Source: Gloeopeniophorella convolvens (taxonomy: Eukaryota; Basidiomycota; Agaricomycetes; Russulales). From it: a stretch of DNA of 22,018 bases. Positions 1-8,959 of this stretch are shown one piece after another. Under the pieces are notes generated by a model that saw only the letters and a program-made list of their open reading frames with translations, was not told where the DNA came from and did no database searches. The stretch's first letter is position 1, and every line of letters starts with the position of its first letter. The DNA is taken from NCBI GenBank assembly GCA_022496205.1, contig WTXD01000175.1, positions 1-22,018 of the forward strand, given 5' to 3'. Both the position numbers and the translations under genes were made by a program.

Positions 1-189
1 AGGGTGATATCTCCTCTCTCCCACCGCAACCTCGTGTGCACCTCGTGTCTTGCATATTCGAAGCTGTATTTATGCGTCGCCCGAGTACATCTTCTCTCAG
101 CAATCTTCCCTGTCCTTCTGCGACAACACTGACACAGCGCAGGATACACAGTTGAAATCGGCACGATAGCTGTGAACATACTCTGCAAT

Positions 190-570
190 ATGGCTGCCAG
201 TGAGTGCTCCATCTCGATAGTACACCTTCCATAGGGGCACAGACGCGACTACAGACAGCCAGCGTGTCCCAGTTCGCGACCTCAGCAATTATCTACAAGA
301 GCACCCGTCTGGCAATCAGACCGCTAATTTGTCCTGGCGTTTCGCCCAAGAAGGTCCGAACCACGAAGCTGTTCACGTCGCCACCGCTGTTTGTAAGTCT
401 CCGGACAGATATGACCCTCTGAGAGCAACCATCGAGTGCATCTGATCCATACTGCAGTTGACGGCGTCAGCATTGGCTCAGGACGAGGTCATACCAGAGG
501 CGCCGCCAAGCACGCAGCCGCCGTGCAAGCCTTGGCCTTCCTCCAGGTGAACGGGCTCCCCGGGCGGTGA
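190..570 (+). CDS. Small single dsRNA-binding-domain protein (90 aa, three exons)
   Basis: Exons by splice-site reading: 190-199, 243-392, 458-570, with introns of 43 nt (GTGAGT...CACAG) and 65 nt (GTAAGT...TGCAG). The joined frame is exactly 91 codons including the TGA stop. The protein is essentially one double-stranded-RNA-binding motif: NYLQ near the start, then WRFAQEGPNHEAVHVATAVF, then DGVSIGSGRGHTRGAAKHAA and VQALAFLQ. This reproduces the family pattern: a first helix, a GP.H beta-turn, G.G.G.T, and the basic K..AA..AL second helix. In this family such domains bind dsRNA by shape. There is no catalytic domain, so an RNA-binding or competitor role is inference. The start is the first ATG giving an open spliced frame; a TATTTAT-like element lies about 120 bp upstream. 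An extra 3' exon is possible because CAG|GTGAAC occurs just before the stop, but the simple model closes cleanly. Confidence 0.8.
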
Positions 571-1897
571 TTTCTCATTATTGAAGGGGGACGAGGCCTT
601 TCCATAGAGATATCTCGTCGAAAGCCCTACTACAAATGCTCGCAGGCGCCGAATGTGATGCTGATGCCGTCGTTGCATAAGAGGATTCATTAGCGGTGGT
701 GCCAGACGGCGGGAAGCGAAACTCCGAAGTACGAACTCAGATCGCCTCGCGCACGGCGGTAGGTCGTCACGGCCCTGATACGTTCGGCGGGGAGGGGTTC
801 GTCTTTCACCTCCTTGCCTTCTCGGAAAGCGAACATCCAGCCTAGCGCTCCGAATGGGGTGGAACGCCACGGGGCCCTCCTGGGAGTCGCCGAAAGAGCC
901 CAAAGAAGATTTCATCTTTCCTCGAACACAATCCCCGTGCGCTTTCTCAGAAGAAGAAAAAAAAAAAAAAGGAATAGATGGCGCTCCGAAGGGAGTTGTA
1001 TCAAGGTCTTCTCGAGCGCTGTCCTATCGGAGCACCATCGCGCGGGGCTGCCGAAAACAAGCCCACGCCCCCAGTAGCCAGTTCGGGTGACGGGCGCCTA
1101 GATGATATCACCTCTCTCTCCCCGCGACAACACCGCGCGGACCACAAGCAAAATCGCCGTGTGATGCACTTGGATCCAGGACTCCGTCCAGCGCGGGCTT
1201 TCTCAGATGTGGCGCTGCAGCCCTACAGACCATCGCGTCACAAGGCATATAGAGCCTGGAAAATCCCGTTACCCGCTGAACCATGAGGCTGGCGCCTGTT
1301 TCTTCTCGGTAATTTCGCATTGGTTGACCTCTTATCGAGGATCTAGCATGTGGCATGGCACCTGTGAAGTGAGGGAGCAGCGGTGGGTATGATGGGCTCA
1401 CCATCACTGCTAGTATTCTTCGCGAACTTCCGACTCGAGCTCATGACTACACCTTGTCACTAAATAGGCTCTTCTGGCACGAAACCTACACGAGCAGCCC
1501 ACATATCACACTTCTGATGGAGATGCGTAATACCGTTACTCACCCGCGTATCTTGCCGTCTACCGTTGCAGGCCACGCAGAAAGAAGTTCATGCGAGTTC
1601 AGAAGTTTAAACACCCAAAGCGGATGGACGGGCCGGGATCCTTACAGTCACACAAGTATGTCCATGCCGGCGACCAGCGGCAGGCCTCGGCGGGCTCAAC
1701 AATTCCGACGACGATCCGACCGCCATGCTCGCTGGCATCTCCTGAATATTGGCTCCTTGTATGTGATAATTATCAGGGTCAACGTGATCGAGTTTCACGA
1801 TTAGCGTCGGTCTCGTGTACTCAGAACACGACAAAGCTTGCCCCTTGCAGTACATCTAAACCCTGAATCGAAGCTGTCATTTCCCCGATCTTATTTT
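571..1897. other. No gene recognised (intergenic)
   Basis: I find no convincing gene here on either strand. Open frames are short, overlap each other and lack recognisable motifs. There is a run of 14 A at 957-970. A stretch near 1101-1128 resembles the first 30 bases of the window (TGATATC-CCTCTCTC with a similar following segment), possibly an old diverged repeat. The sequence may contain decayed repeats, but I cannot name one. Confidence 0.5.
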
Positions 1898-1972
1898 GAC
1901 TAGTTTTACAGAGGTGGCTATTCGTTCTCGTGTACGGCATACTGACATAGTCATGAATGTAGGACTGCGACT

Positions 1973-2995
1973 CTAGGTCGACGCTTGCAGCGCCTCGAGA
2001 ATTTCCTCACCAAGGGGCCTAGACGAGGCCGGGTTCTGACCGGTGATCAAGTTTCCGGAGTGCACGACCTTGGCCTGATCGCATTGAGTTCATGTCTCAG
2101 CAAAAGGGGGTGCTTCAATGGATTGGACACGTACACCGAACAGCTCATCCGCCTTCTCGAATGTGCCTCCGAGCTCTATGATGCGTTCCTCAAGCAAGAA
2201 CGGGACATCCTAAAGACACTCAGCACAACAAGTCTATCTTCAGCAAGAGGCGTCGCTTACTTGAACCTTTCCGACGAACTTTTCCTCGGCGGTGGAGAAT
2301 CCTGTGACCACCTTGCCCTCGAAGATTGATTTTCCGTCCACAATGACTTCGTTCAGGGCACTTCCCAGCGCACGCAAATCGATAAGCGCTCCAGGAAGCA
2401 TGGGGGGAACGCATCGCTCACGCTGTACCGTGACACACGGCAGAGACAATCTTTCCGGACCGGTAGAACTGAAGAAGGGTCATGAGAGGCATGGACTCAA
2501 GATACTATGCCTCACTGTGGGACATACCTTCTCTGCCAGCTGGCTGTTGTCGTCGTCGAACGCGAGATCGATGGCGGGACCATATCCGCCGATGTAGAAA
2601 ATGGCCACATAGTCGTTGGCGTTGACATCCCTGAGGGGTTTAGCGTTTGCGAAGAGAGTCTTCACATCGGGATCGTTCAAGAAGCGTTGGCAATCCAAGT
2701 CGTCTTTGAAGTTCTAGGAGAAGCGCTGAGAGGGAAGTCCATGCTCAATCGTTGAAAACTATATCCACCTTAACACTCGAAGGGGAGATAGGTGGGTTGG
2801 GACCTTTGGGAGAGGTAAAGTCGATAGAGAAGTGCGGCGCCAGAACGTAGTAGGGATGCGCGGCCTCAGGGAGGTACCAGCCCTGGCAAACGTAATGTGA
2901 TTCGAATACAAATCGCTTTAGACGTTACGTCTCACTGCAGGATTCCCTTGCAGGGTCTGAGAGGCAGATGTGTAAACGAAAAGGATGCGCGACAT
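1973..2995 (-). CDS. DJ-1/PfpI (Hsp31-like) protein, copy 1; probably splice-defective
   Basis: Exons on the minus strand: 2995-2936, 2882-2769, 2713-2528, 2468-2422, an unresolved exon ending at 2261, 2209-2135 and 2074-1973. The protein starts MSRILFVYTSASQ and continues GWYLPEAAHPYYVLAPHFS, FYIGGYGP, AVCHGTA (catalytic Cys-His), DGKSIFEGKVVTGFSTAEE, PFLLEERIIELGG and SGNLITGQNPASSRPL. This is the Hsp31/glyoxalase III-like class of the DJ-1/PfpI family, which detoxifies methylglyoxal or acts as a stress chaperone. Apparent stops near 2710-2750 fall inside a GTGGAT...CCTAG intron. The problem is the fourth intron: after ACA GC the donor GTGAGC is present, but the acceptor that works in copy 2 (GTCAG) reads GTCAT here, and the nearest other AG gives the wrong frame. 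I therefore suspect a pseudogene or a protein truncated just after the catalytic site. One substitution in the dimer-loop region (GGYGP versus GGHGP in copy 2) points the same way. Confidence 0.75.
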
Positions 2996-3055
2996 GGTGG
3001 GAGGAGAGAAGAAGATAGACTTGGATGATGCAACTGCCGTCCCAGCGGTGCTCAC

Positions 3056-3063
3056 TTTTATAT
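3056..3063 (-). promoter_or_regulatory. TATA box of Hsp31-like copy 1
   Basis: ATATAAAA on the minus strand, about 60 bp upstream of the ATG at 2995. The same sequence at the same distance precedes copy 2, so it was carried by the duplication. Confidence 0.6.
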
Positions 3064-3780
3064 GGGGCTACGTTCCGATGGTCGAGTCACCCCAGCTCTA
3101 AACCATAGACATAGTCGACAGAATTCCTAGAGCTGCTAGATATATGGGTTGAGTCATAGTGAGTCATCTGGGCCGGGTCATACCGGCCACCGGACGATGG
3201 GTCGTAGTGGCTCGTACTGGCTTTCCACAGCTTGACGATGCACGATATTTTCCTCCAGCAAAGCCTCACCACGATACCATTGACTATGTCAATTTCTTGT
3301 GTTTGTGTTCTGAACCCTCGTAGAAAGCCTGCCTGTTTTTTTCAGCTCTCAACAAGGTTGTCCACTCCTACGACCAAGGGAACACTCACTGCTATCTAAT
3401 CAGCATGCAGCTATTTTATTGGTGTCAACACCGCGCCGGAATGGATTTGTGAGCGTTTAGAACACATAAAAAGTAGAAGAGGGGGTCGACCCCCCTCTCT
3501 AGTCTAAATAAACGTTTAGAATCGAGTAGAGTAGGTTTGGAAAGCCCGCTCGGAGCTTGCAACGAGTCCTGGTGGGCAGCCTGCACCGGCATCTCGCGGC
3601 GTCTTCTCGGCCATCTAGAACCAGAACGAGGTTTAAAACAGCTAGATTCTATGGGAAGGCGTCCACTCTTTTCTCAGATTCTTTGCCAGTTACATACCGT
3701 AACCGGATGTACATGTCATCTTGCTGACTATTTCCTGGCTCTTTTCGTTGATCATGAAAGAGTGTGGCATGCGTCCAGTG
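3064..3780. other. Unit 1-specific intergenic segment, no gene
   Basis: About 700 bp between the copy 1 TATA box and the MOB1-promoter copy, where unit 2 has only about 125 bp. It is either an insertion in unit 1 or a deletion in unit 2. It holds the paired TGAGTCA sites and a strong hairpin around TCGA at 3478-3499 (arms AGAGGGGG and CCCCCCTCT). A CGTTTAGAA direct repeat brackets the hairpin (about 3453 and 3512). The longest open frame (3537-3806) has no recognisable motif. Confidence 0.5.
3150..3166. promoter_or_regulatory. Two TGAGTCA (AP-1/Gcn4/Yap-type) sites, 10 bp apart
   Basis: TGAGTCA occurs at 3150-3156 and again at 3160-3166, one helical turn apart, about 90 bp upstream of the copy 1 TATA box. 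TGAGTCA is the binding site of Gcn4/AP-1 bZIP factors, and yeast HSP31 is a known target of the oxidative-stress bZIP factor Yap1. The pair is absent from the region upstream of copy 2. Function here is inference. Confidence 0.4.
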
Positions 3781-3868
3781 GCATCGGGACGCGCACTATC
3801 ACATGATCCTGGCGTCGAGTCACGCGTACAAGATTATCTGGAGCATCGCTGACGTGCCTGAGCAGCTC
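3781..3868. repeat. Displaced copy of the MOB1 promoter-proximal sequence
   Basis: Starts GCATCGGGACGCGCACTATC and matches 5155-5242 base for base over 88 bp apart from about ten substitutions. The other copy lies 30-117 bp upstream of the MOB1 ATG. Here it is followed directly by unit 2 and no MOB1 coding sequence, so it marks the right edge of the duplicated unit. Confidence 0.85.
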
Positions 3869-3947
3869 GACTAGTTTTACAGAGGTGGCTGGCTATTCGT
3901 TCTCACGTACGGCATGCCGACATATTCACGAGTGTAGGACTGCCACT

Positions 3948-4960
3948 CTAGGCCGACGCTTGCAGCGCCTTGAGAATCTCCTCAGCAAGGGGCCGAGCCG
4001 AAGCCGGGTTCTGGCCAGTGATCAAGTTTCCGGAGTGCACGACCTTGACCTGATCGCGTCGAGTCCATGTCTCAGAAAAAGAAGGCGTTTCAGTGGATTG
4101 GGCACGTACACCGAACAGCTCATCCGCCTTCTCGAATGTGCCTCCGAGCTCTATGATGCGTTCCTCAAGCAAGAACGGGACATCCTAAAGACACTCAGCA
4201 CGACAAGTCTATCCTCAGCAAGAGGCGTCGCTTACTTGGACCTTTCCGACGAACTTTTCCTCGGCGGTGGAGAATCCTGTGACCACCTTGCCCTCGAAGA
4301 TTGATTTTCCATCCACACTGACTCCGTTCAGAGCACTTCCCGGCGCACGCAAATCGATAAGCGCTCCCAGAGGCATAGGGGGATGCGTCGCTCACGCTGT
4401 ACCGTGGCAAACGGCAGAGACAATCTTTCCGGACCGGTAGAACTGAAGAAGGGTCGTGAGAGGCATGGACTCGAGATATGCCGCACCGTGGGACATACCT
4501 TCTCTGCCAGTTGGCTGTTGTCGTCGTCGAACGCGAGATCGATGACGGGCCCATGTCCGCCGACGTAGAAAATGGCCACATAGTCATTGGCGTTGACATC
4601 CCTGAGGGGTTTGGCGTTTGCGAAGAGAGTCTTCACATCGGGGTCGTTCAAGAAGCGCTGGCTCTCCGAGTCGTCTTTGAAGTTCTGGGAGAAGCGCTGA
4701 GAAGGAGATACACGCCTGATCATGGAAGCCATTCCCACCTCAACGCTCGAAGGGTCAATAGGCGGGTTAGGACCCTTGGGAGAGGTAAAGTCGATAGAGA
4801 AGTGCGGGGCCAGCACGTAGTAGGGATGGGCGGCCTCAGGGAGGTACCAGCCCTGGCAAACGTGTCATTCAAAGAAATCGCTTTAGACGTTACGTCTCAC
4901 TGTAGGGTTCCCCTGGAGGCTCTGAGAGGCAGATGTGTAAACGAAAAGGATACGCGACAT
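3948..4960 (-). CDS. DJ-1/PfpI (Hsp31-like) protein, copy 2
   Basis: Exons: 4960-4901, 4852-4739, 4684-4499, 4442-4396, 4317-4236 (uncertain), 4184-4110, 4049-3948. With these the frame closes at 221 aa, usual for fungal Hsp31-like proteins (about 230). Landmarks are MSRILFVYTSAS, GWYLPEAAHPYY with the conserved Glu, FYVGGHGPVIDL, AVCHG (nucleophile Cys132, His133), GKSIFEGKVVTGFS and SGNLITGQNPASARPLAEE. The family removes methylglyoxal (glyoxalase III) or protects proteins in stress, in the cytosol. Introns are 48-60 nt except the fourth. That one uses GC|GTGAGC and, in this model, the acceptor GTCAG at 4320-4318 (78 nt); this skips a stretch that itself reads like family sequence (ALIDLRAPGS). 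No AG exists at the place where an acceptor would keep that stretch. The model is therefore firm at both ends and uncertain in the middle. Confidence 0.8.
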
Positions 4961-5271
4961 GGTGGGAGCAGAGAAGAAGGTAGATGGATGACGCAATTGC
5001 CGTCGCGGCGGTACTCACTTTTATATGGGGCTATGAAGAAGCCGGTCCGCGGGAACATGAGAGGGGATCCACTCGATCACTTTCATCCCTGTCTATGGGT
5101 GCTGTCGCCAGGGGTGCGTCAAGAACATTGACATCGATGAACGGCTGATATGTCGCATCGGGACGCGCACTATCACATGATGCTGGCGTCAAGTCACGTG
5201 GTCAAGATTATCTGGGGCGTCGCCGGCGTGCCCGAGCGGCTCACTGTTCCTGTTAACCAGCACCGTCAAGA
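4961..5271. promoter_or_regulatory. Divergent promoter between Hsp31-like copy 2 and MOB1
   Basis: The two start codons (4960 minus, 5272 plus) are 311 bp apart, so this short region must drive both genes. The minus-strand TATA box ATATAAAA lies at 5026-5019, about 60 bp from the Hsp31 start. No TATA box is evident for MOB1. The MOB1-proximal 88 bp (5155-5242) is the segment duplicated at 3781-3868. Confidence 0.6.
5155..5242. repeat. Native copy of the 88-bp MOB1 promoter repeat
   Basis: Partner of 3781-3868. It lies immediately upstream of MOB1 and shares GCATCGGGACGCGCACTATC, AAGATTATCTGG and the following segment with the displaced copy. Confidence 0.85.
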
Positions 5272-6389
5272 ATGTCGACTTTCTTTGGCTTGTAAGACTG
5301 TACACGCTAGCATTCGCGCGACCTGAACTCCGGTTATCCAGAGGAAAGACGCGTACCTTCAAGCCGCGCAGAGATGTGCCAGAGGGGACCAAGCAGTATC
5401 AGCTCAGGAAGTACGCCGAGGCAACGCTGGTGCGCCCCTTGTGCTCGCGATCCTAACTATACAGCGCTGACACTGCGTAGGGCTCAGGGAATTTGCGTCT
5501 CGCGGTGAAGCTGCCCGAAGGTGAAGACCTGAACGAATGGCTTGCCGTGCACGGTGCGTCGCGCAACCCGCGCGCACCCTAGGACCTCACGGCACGAGCG
5601 CTGCGCCCTCCCAGCCGTCGACTTCTTCAACCACCTCAACATGCTCTACGGAACAGTGACTGAATTCTGCACGCCGCAGGAGGTGCGCCCGCGCCCGATC
5701 GTTTCCCTGCGCCCCCTTTGCTGACGCGCCGCGTGCCCAGTGCCCAATCATGTCCGCCGGCCCACGGTGCGCGCCGCATGCCCGCCTCGCTGCGCTTGCG
5801 CACGGCCGCTGACGTACGCTGCCGATATCAGGTACGAGTACCTGTGGGAGGACGGCGTGCGCTACAAGCGCCCCACGAAGCTGCCTGCGCCCGAGTACGT
5901 CGATGCGCTCATGAACTGGGCGCAGAACCTGCTCGACGACGAAGCCGTCTTCCCTAACACCATCGGTGCGCCCGCTGCTTCCCGCCGCTGCCTAGGCTGA
6001 TCGTGCGTGGGCGTGCGCAGGCGTGCCGTTCCCCAAGTCGTTTCGCGATACCGTGCGCACGATCGTGCGCCGGCTGTTCCGCGTGTACGCGCACATCTAC
6101 AGCAACCACTTTGACCAGGTCTGTGCACTCGGGATCGAAGGTGCGCCGCGCGCGCTGCACAGCGGAAAGAGACGCACATAAATCGGAGAACATAGCACAC
6201 CTGAACACGAGCTACCGCCACTTCTTCCTCTTCATCAACGAGGTGCGTCCACTTTCACGCCTCTGCGATATGCTCGTGGCGCTCACCGCACCGCATACAT
6301 GCGCGCAGTTCGAACTCGTGGACAAGAAGGAACTGGCCCCGCTCGACGAGCTGAACGAGGCGATCTTGGCGGAGGAGAAGGGCCGATGA
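5272..6389 (+). CDS. MOB1: MOB kinase activator 1 (218 aa, nine exons)
   Basis: Exons: 5272-5291, 5342-5429, 5481-5553, 5615-5682, 5741-5766, 5832-5965, 6021-6140, 6196-6242, 6309-6389. They join to a complete frame of 218 codons plus TGA, the usual MOB1 length. MOB1 is the co-activator that binds and activates NDR/LATS-family kinases (Dbf2 in the yeast mitotic exit network, Sid2 in fission yeast septation). Landmarks: TRTFKPRRDVPEGTKQYQL, ATLGSGNLRLAV, LPEGEDLNEWLAVHAVDFFN, YEYLWEDGVRYKRPTKLPAP, AHLNTSYRHFFLFINEFELV and DKKELAPL. The four zinc ligands fall at Cys79, Cys84, His161 and His166, the same numbers as in human MOB1. The ATG opens a 7-codon first exon (MSTFFG-) typical of the family. 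Seven of eight donor sites are GTGCGY. Confidence 0.97.
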
Positions 6390-7111
6390 GCGCGGTTGCC
6401 CGCACACTTGTCATTCGCTGCCATTCGCCGATACCGCCAATGTACTATCTTGTACTTGTACTGGCTTTTCTCGAGCGCGGGTCAAAGCTTATCCCCTGGT
6501 TGACGTTGAGGGTGTGATGGGCGATCTATATCGAGCTCGTTGTGCAGTGATGCCTTGTTTTCTAGAGTATTCCAACGTCCACGTGGGCGCGTGGCGCACG
6601 CTGCGCTGCTCCACCGCCACTTGCCACACTTCGCTCGGCGCATATTGCGCAATACATACAACTCCAGAGAAAATGGTATTTTGGGGAACATGACAAGCAG
6701 CCCAGTGGACGTGACTGTACATAGCGTGTATGGTGCAAGGCACGTACAAAGGAAGGATAACGGCAGAGAGTGGATGCATGCGTGGGTGAACGGCTACTAT
6801 GCGGGGCAAGAGTGATGACAGGATGGAAACTGGGATAATGAGGATACAATGCGTGTTTTCGTGGTTGGTGCAAGAAGGGAAGGTGGAAGTGGCGCATGTC
6901 GTGTGTGATGCATGGATGAATGGATCTGATCAGAGAAGGGGGATCGTGTAAAAGTCTATAGGTGCATGCAGGAGTCCGCGGGGGCGGCACAAGTAACAGT
7001 ACAATACGGGAAGGTCATTAGACGGACGTTATAAGGATGTTTATGATATGGCATTTTCGTGTTTGATGCTTTGCACGCGAAAGAAATCTAAGAACGAGCT
7101 GCCGAATTCAG
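6390..7111. other. Convergent intergenic region, no gene
   Basis: Lies between the 3' ends of MOB1 (+) and the BTB gene (-). It should hold both 3' UTRs. The longest open frame (minus, 6562-6990) is rich in His, Pro and Ser, has no motif and looks like chance. I see nothing else. Confidence 0.6.
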
Positions 7112-8307
7112 CTACACAGTTCGCTAGATGAGAGGCATCAATGTGTGACTGAATATTCTAGAACGTGGGGCGGCGAACTCACCTTGACGGTGGACCATTG
7201 CGAGACAAGGTTGTTGATCCGTTCTCGAAGAAGCTGTTTGCACTGGTCACATGAGAGGTAATCGCCCAATGGGCGCAGCGCCGCTTCTATGGCATGCGTC
7301 GAGAGATCTAAACGCCGTTGCGTTAGTGACTGATTGTGGTAGCAGGTGTCCAAAGATTACACACCTGGCTTTACGTCCCACGCCAAATAAGCAGAGGCGA
7401 GTGCCCAAGCCCTTGTGAGTTTCTTCTGCTCCGCAAAGTCACATGTAGAAGTGGGTGCATGTTGTTGGGGAGGAGGCAGGAGCAGACGCTTGAGGGCTTC
7501 TACACGGCCAAGATGCAGGAAGAACAACCGTTTTAGATACAAAGGGCCCATTTGGACGGCAAGTTCATCGGTGAGTGAAGCGAGCGAGTACGACAGCAAG
7601 AAACTGGAGATGGGAATTGCGAGGTGATGTAAGCCATACGCTCCCGCGAGAGTATAGAACTGGACGGGTGCTTGGGGTGCGGTGCCGAGGAAGAGTGTAT
7701 GCAACGGCATCGGCGGCGTTAAGCATGCCTGCACAGATATCCCGTATACTTCCAAATGTTCGACGGCGGCGATGACTGCTTCAGGTGGCGGAGAGTAGTG
7801 TTGCACCGACATGTTGTACACAGTATGAAGAATGATGTTCAGCACCACAGAATCGTGAGGAACAGGGAAGATGTTCCCCGTATCGTCAGATGGATCTGGG
7901 CTCTTGAGAGGTAGTAACGAATTGAAACCATTGGAGGATACAGCCAACAGTTTGTGAGAGTGGACGTAGAAGAAAACGGAGTCGGCGGACAGGATGACGA
8001 TGTCTGTTGGTAGCACGTCGAGATTTGCGCCGGGGAAGAACGTTGTCGAGACTGAGATCATTGTCTCCTCACTTTCATCCGCGGGCGTCCCTTGGACGGA
8101 AGTCTGGGGCGAAGAGATGAGGGAGCTGAGACGGAACAACAAAACGCCACGTACGGGAGGAGTAGGGACTTGCGTCGTCGACACCGTCCTCGAGAGAGGA
8201 GGGCGTACAATGCTGGACACAGGTTGCTTGTCAACGGACGGGCCAATATCTTGGGCGAGTCCATCGGAAACGAACTGCAAGATAGAGTCCCATTCTTTTG
8301 GTTCCAT
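7112..8307 (-). CDS. BTB/POZ-domain protein (359 aa, three exons)
   Basis: Exons: 8307-7365, 7307-7183, 7123-7112; introns are 57 nt (GTGTGT...TTTAG) and 59 nt (GTGAGT...TCTAG). The spliced frame is 360 codons with the stop. The BTB/POZ fold starts near residue 85 with DIVILSADSVFFYVHSHKLL, followed by SSNGFNSLLPL, VLNIILHTVYNMS and a helical C-terminal half ending DYLSCDQCKQLLRERINNLV and WSTVKRTV. BTB domains mediate dimerisation and often link substrates to cullin-3 ubiquitin ligases. No zinc finger, Kelch or MATH domain accompanies it. Lone BTB proteins of this form are numerous in mushroom genomes and have no assigned role. The tiny last exon (4 codons with stop) is the least certain part; another acceptor at GTGTAG would end LNSAARS instead. 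A transposon sits about 335 bp upstream of the start. Confidence 0.85.
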
Positions 8308-8634
8308 GTCGTGCAGCGTTGATTCAGGGGTGGTGGATCTTATCGGGTCGGAGTAGGGTCAACAAAAGTGAGAGGAGGGTGTTATATGATAGATAGAGAG
8401 CGAAGGTGGAGAGGAATAAATAGGAAACGGGAAGAAGAAAGGAGGCCACAAGTGATCCCCCACAAGTGCATTGCCAGTCCGCTTTGCTCAATCCAAGTCC
8501 GAACACACGGTCCGCCACGGCCCACGCCGCCTGCACCCGAGTACTTGATTCGCTTCCGAGAGCTTTCCTCCCCATCCCTTTCAACCATCCTCGCGACGCT
8601 CCCGCTGTCCTCATTGTGAAATTCCCTCTTCCAC

Positions 8635-8642
8635 GTCATTCT
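8635..8642. repeat. Target-site duplication, left (GTCATTCT)
   Basis: GTCATTCT directly precedes the left inverted repeat and is repeated exactly at 9743-9750 after the right one. Confidence 0.9.
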
Positions 8643-8702
8643 AGGACCCCGGCTTATCCCAGGAAATGCCGTACCCCAAGGCCTGTGAATTCTGCTGACT
8701 AA

Positions 8703-8926
8703 TGTCAGGATTATTTGTCCAAAAATGGTAGTATCTGTCAGGATTCTGGTCCGGCCTATAGTTTCCCACGGGTCCTTGTCAGGACTTTTGATCCGGCATC
8801 CGGGTTGCCATTTTTGGCTAACTGGGTCAAGACTATAGTATCTGGCCTTTGTGAGGACTTTTACGAATGCGCGCTGTGCTATTTCCACACATATGAGCCA
8901 TACAATGGTAGTGATTATTGTGAGGA
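8703..8926 (+). repeat. Left subterminal repeat cluster (TGTCAGGA)
   Basis: TGTCAGGA at 8703, 8736 and 8777, with the variant TGTGAGGA at 8850 and 8919, all on the plus strand and mostly followed by TT or CTT. The AGGA core resembles the first bases of the terminal repeat. Confidence 0.75.
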
Positions 8927-8959
8927 ACATCAATTACGAGTTTGGGAGCATGGGAAGAA

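Larger units (their letters stand above)
1898..3868. repeat. Tandem duplication, unit 1
   Basis: Unit 1 starts at GACTAGTTTTACAGAGGTGG (1898), the same sequence that starts unit 2 at 3869. It contains the whole first Hsp31-like gene and its TATA box, then about 700 bp with no counterpart in unit 2, and ends with an 88-bp copy (3781-3868) of the MOB1 promoter-proximal sequence. Collinear similarity to unit 2 runs through 3' flank, exons, introns and 5' flank up to about 3066, so this is a DNA-level duplication and not a retrocopy. Confidence 0.85.
3869..5242. repeat. Tandem duplication, unit 2
   Basis: Starts with the same GACTAGTTTTACAG sequence as unit 1, carries the second Hsp31-like gene, its TATA box and about 125 bp of unique spacer, and ends in the native MOB1 promoter (5155-5242). 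The junction at 3868/3869 joins the right end of one unit to the left end of the next, as expected of a head-to-tail duplication. Confidence 0.85.

Noticed and set aside
478..915. 145-codon minus-strand open frame
   Set aside because: Antisense to the last exon of the dsRBD gene; Arg/Pro-rich, no motif, no splice partners.
2700..2760. Stop codons read as evidence that Hsp31 copy 1 is a pseudogene
   Set aside because: They fall in an intron present in both copies (GTGGRW...CCYAG before NFKDD), so they are not lesions. The case for inactivation rests on the later lost acceptor only.
6562..6990. 142-codon minus-strand open frame between MOB1 and the BTB gene
   Set aside because: His/Pro/Ser-rich without motif, lies where the two 3' UTRs converge.
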